In this document: piece by piece, positions 5,239 to 5,687 of the stretch
Layout of the letters: the number at the start of each line of letters is the position of its first letter
Position numbering within the stretch: the stretch's first letter is position 1
NCBI GenBank assembly: GCA_026986885.1
Contig: JALSNT010000014.1
Span: 1 to 5,687 of the forward strand
Length of the DNA: 5,687 nt
Direction: 5' to 3'
DNA from: Desulfobulbaceae bacterium
GTDB lineage: Bacteria > Desulfobacterota > Desulfobulbia > Desulfobulbales > Desulfobulbaceae
The notes under the pieces: model-generated
Told to the model about the DNA's origin: nothing
Seen by the model: the letters and a program-made list of their open reading frames with translations, nothing else
Databases searched by the model: none
Made by a program: the position numbers and the translations under genes

Positions 5239-5687
5239 TCAGCTTCGTACCTCTCCGTTGCCGTAAACGATAAATTTTCTTGTGGTCAACTCCTCCAGAC
5301 CCATGGGACCATAGGCGTGCAGCTTGGTTGTTGATATACCTATTTCCGCCCCCAGTCCGAATTGACCACCGTCGTTAAAGCGGGTAGAAGCATTAACCAT
5401 AACTGCCGACGCATCAACTTCCCGCAGAAAACGTTGACTGTCGGCATAGGAATTGGTGACGATTGTTTCCGTATGGTTTGACCCGTACTGTTCGATGTAA
5501 CCCATGGCTTCATCCATGGAGTCAACAATGCGGACGACTAAAATAAGATCTAAAAATTCCTTACCCCAGTCGGAATCATGGGCCGGGTTTATGGTCTTGA
5601 CCAGGGAACAACAGCGGGGACAACCGCGCAATTCAACTCCCTTGCCGATCAATCTATCGGCGGCAACAGGTAAAAAAGAGGCGGCGA
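5239..5687 (-). CDS. proA: Gamma-glutamyl phosphate reductase (partial, C-terminal 148 residues)
   Basis: The frame is open from the window edge (first full codon at 5685) to TGA at 5241-5239. A TTG at 5652 is only an internal leucine codon, not a start. ProA reduces gamma-glutamyl phosphate to glutamate-5-semialdehyde with NADPH, the second step of proline synthesis, in the cytoplasm. The visible part is the family's C-terminal third: [16 protein letters not shown], then [20 protein letters not shown] and [19 protein letters not shown], ending [11 protein letters not shown]. These are the most conserved ProA C-terminal motifs. The catalytic cysteine and most of the cofactor-binding domain lie outside the window. 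It is upstream of nadD on the same strand, an arrangement often seen with proB further upstream. Confidence 0.96.
   Translation of the reverse strand, partial: AASFLPVAADRLIGKGVELRGCPRCCSLVKTINPAHDSDWGKEFLDLILVVRIVDSMDEAMGYIEQYGSNHTETIVTNSYADSQRFLREVDASAVMVNASTRFNDGGQFGLGAEIGISTTKLHAYGPMGLEELTTRKFIVYGNGEVRS

Noticed and set aside
5650..5652. TTG at 5652 as the start of a short gene
   Set aside because: The frame continues upstream to the window edge with ProA-like sequence (PVAADRL), so this is an internal leucine codon.

Overview
All four genes lie on the minus strand, so transcription runs from high to low coordinates: proA (C-terminal part only) -> nadD -> an EndoQ-UvrD fusion gene -> a histidine kinase (N-terminal part only). 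Base composition looks close to balanced. The proA-nadD pairing and the EndoQ-helicase fusion would suit an anaerobic deltaproteobacterium (Desulfobacterota, for example a Desulfobulbales relative). That placement is recalled from gene content and was not tested by a search.

Region by region, from the right: 5239-5687 is the end of gamma-glutamyl phosphate reductase (proline synthesis). 5051-5238 is a non-coding gap holding a degenerate three-unit 10-bp repeat. 4385-5050 is nicotinate-nucleotide adenylyltransferase (NAD synthesis). 4180-4389 is a 210-bp non-coding element with 13-bp perfect terminal inverted repeats and a 5-bp target duplication (AGTAA on both sides), so it is a miniature transposable element (MITE-like). 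Its sequence divides into four directly abutting stems, which would give a four-way junction. It landed exactly between nadD and the next gene: it now supplies the nadD stop codon, and an upstream start codon with a ribosome binding site for the helicase gene. Removing the element and one duplicate restores a TAG-CG-ATG junction, so the two genes were once almost touching.

847-4200 encodes a 1117-residue protein made of an Endonuclease Q module (PHP metal centre, Cys4 zinc knuckle, EndoQ C-terminal region), a lysine-rich linker and a complete SF1A UvrD/Rep-type helicase. Each module ends in a QLxLF pentapeptide matching the bacterial sliding-clamp binding consensus. The linker is written in long A-runs (A10, A9), where slippage in either direction would release an EndoQ-only product. 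The stop codon of this gene overlaps the start codon of the histidine kinase (ATGA), so the two are probably translationally coupled. The kinase has a short coiled-coil N-terminus and no visible sensor domain; it continues past the window edge.

The proA and nadD genes are housekeeping. The most notable items are the one-polypeptide nick-and-unwind repair candidate, its two clamp motifs and slippery linker, and the branched mobile element that rewrote the border between nadD and that gene.
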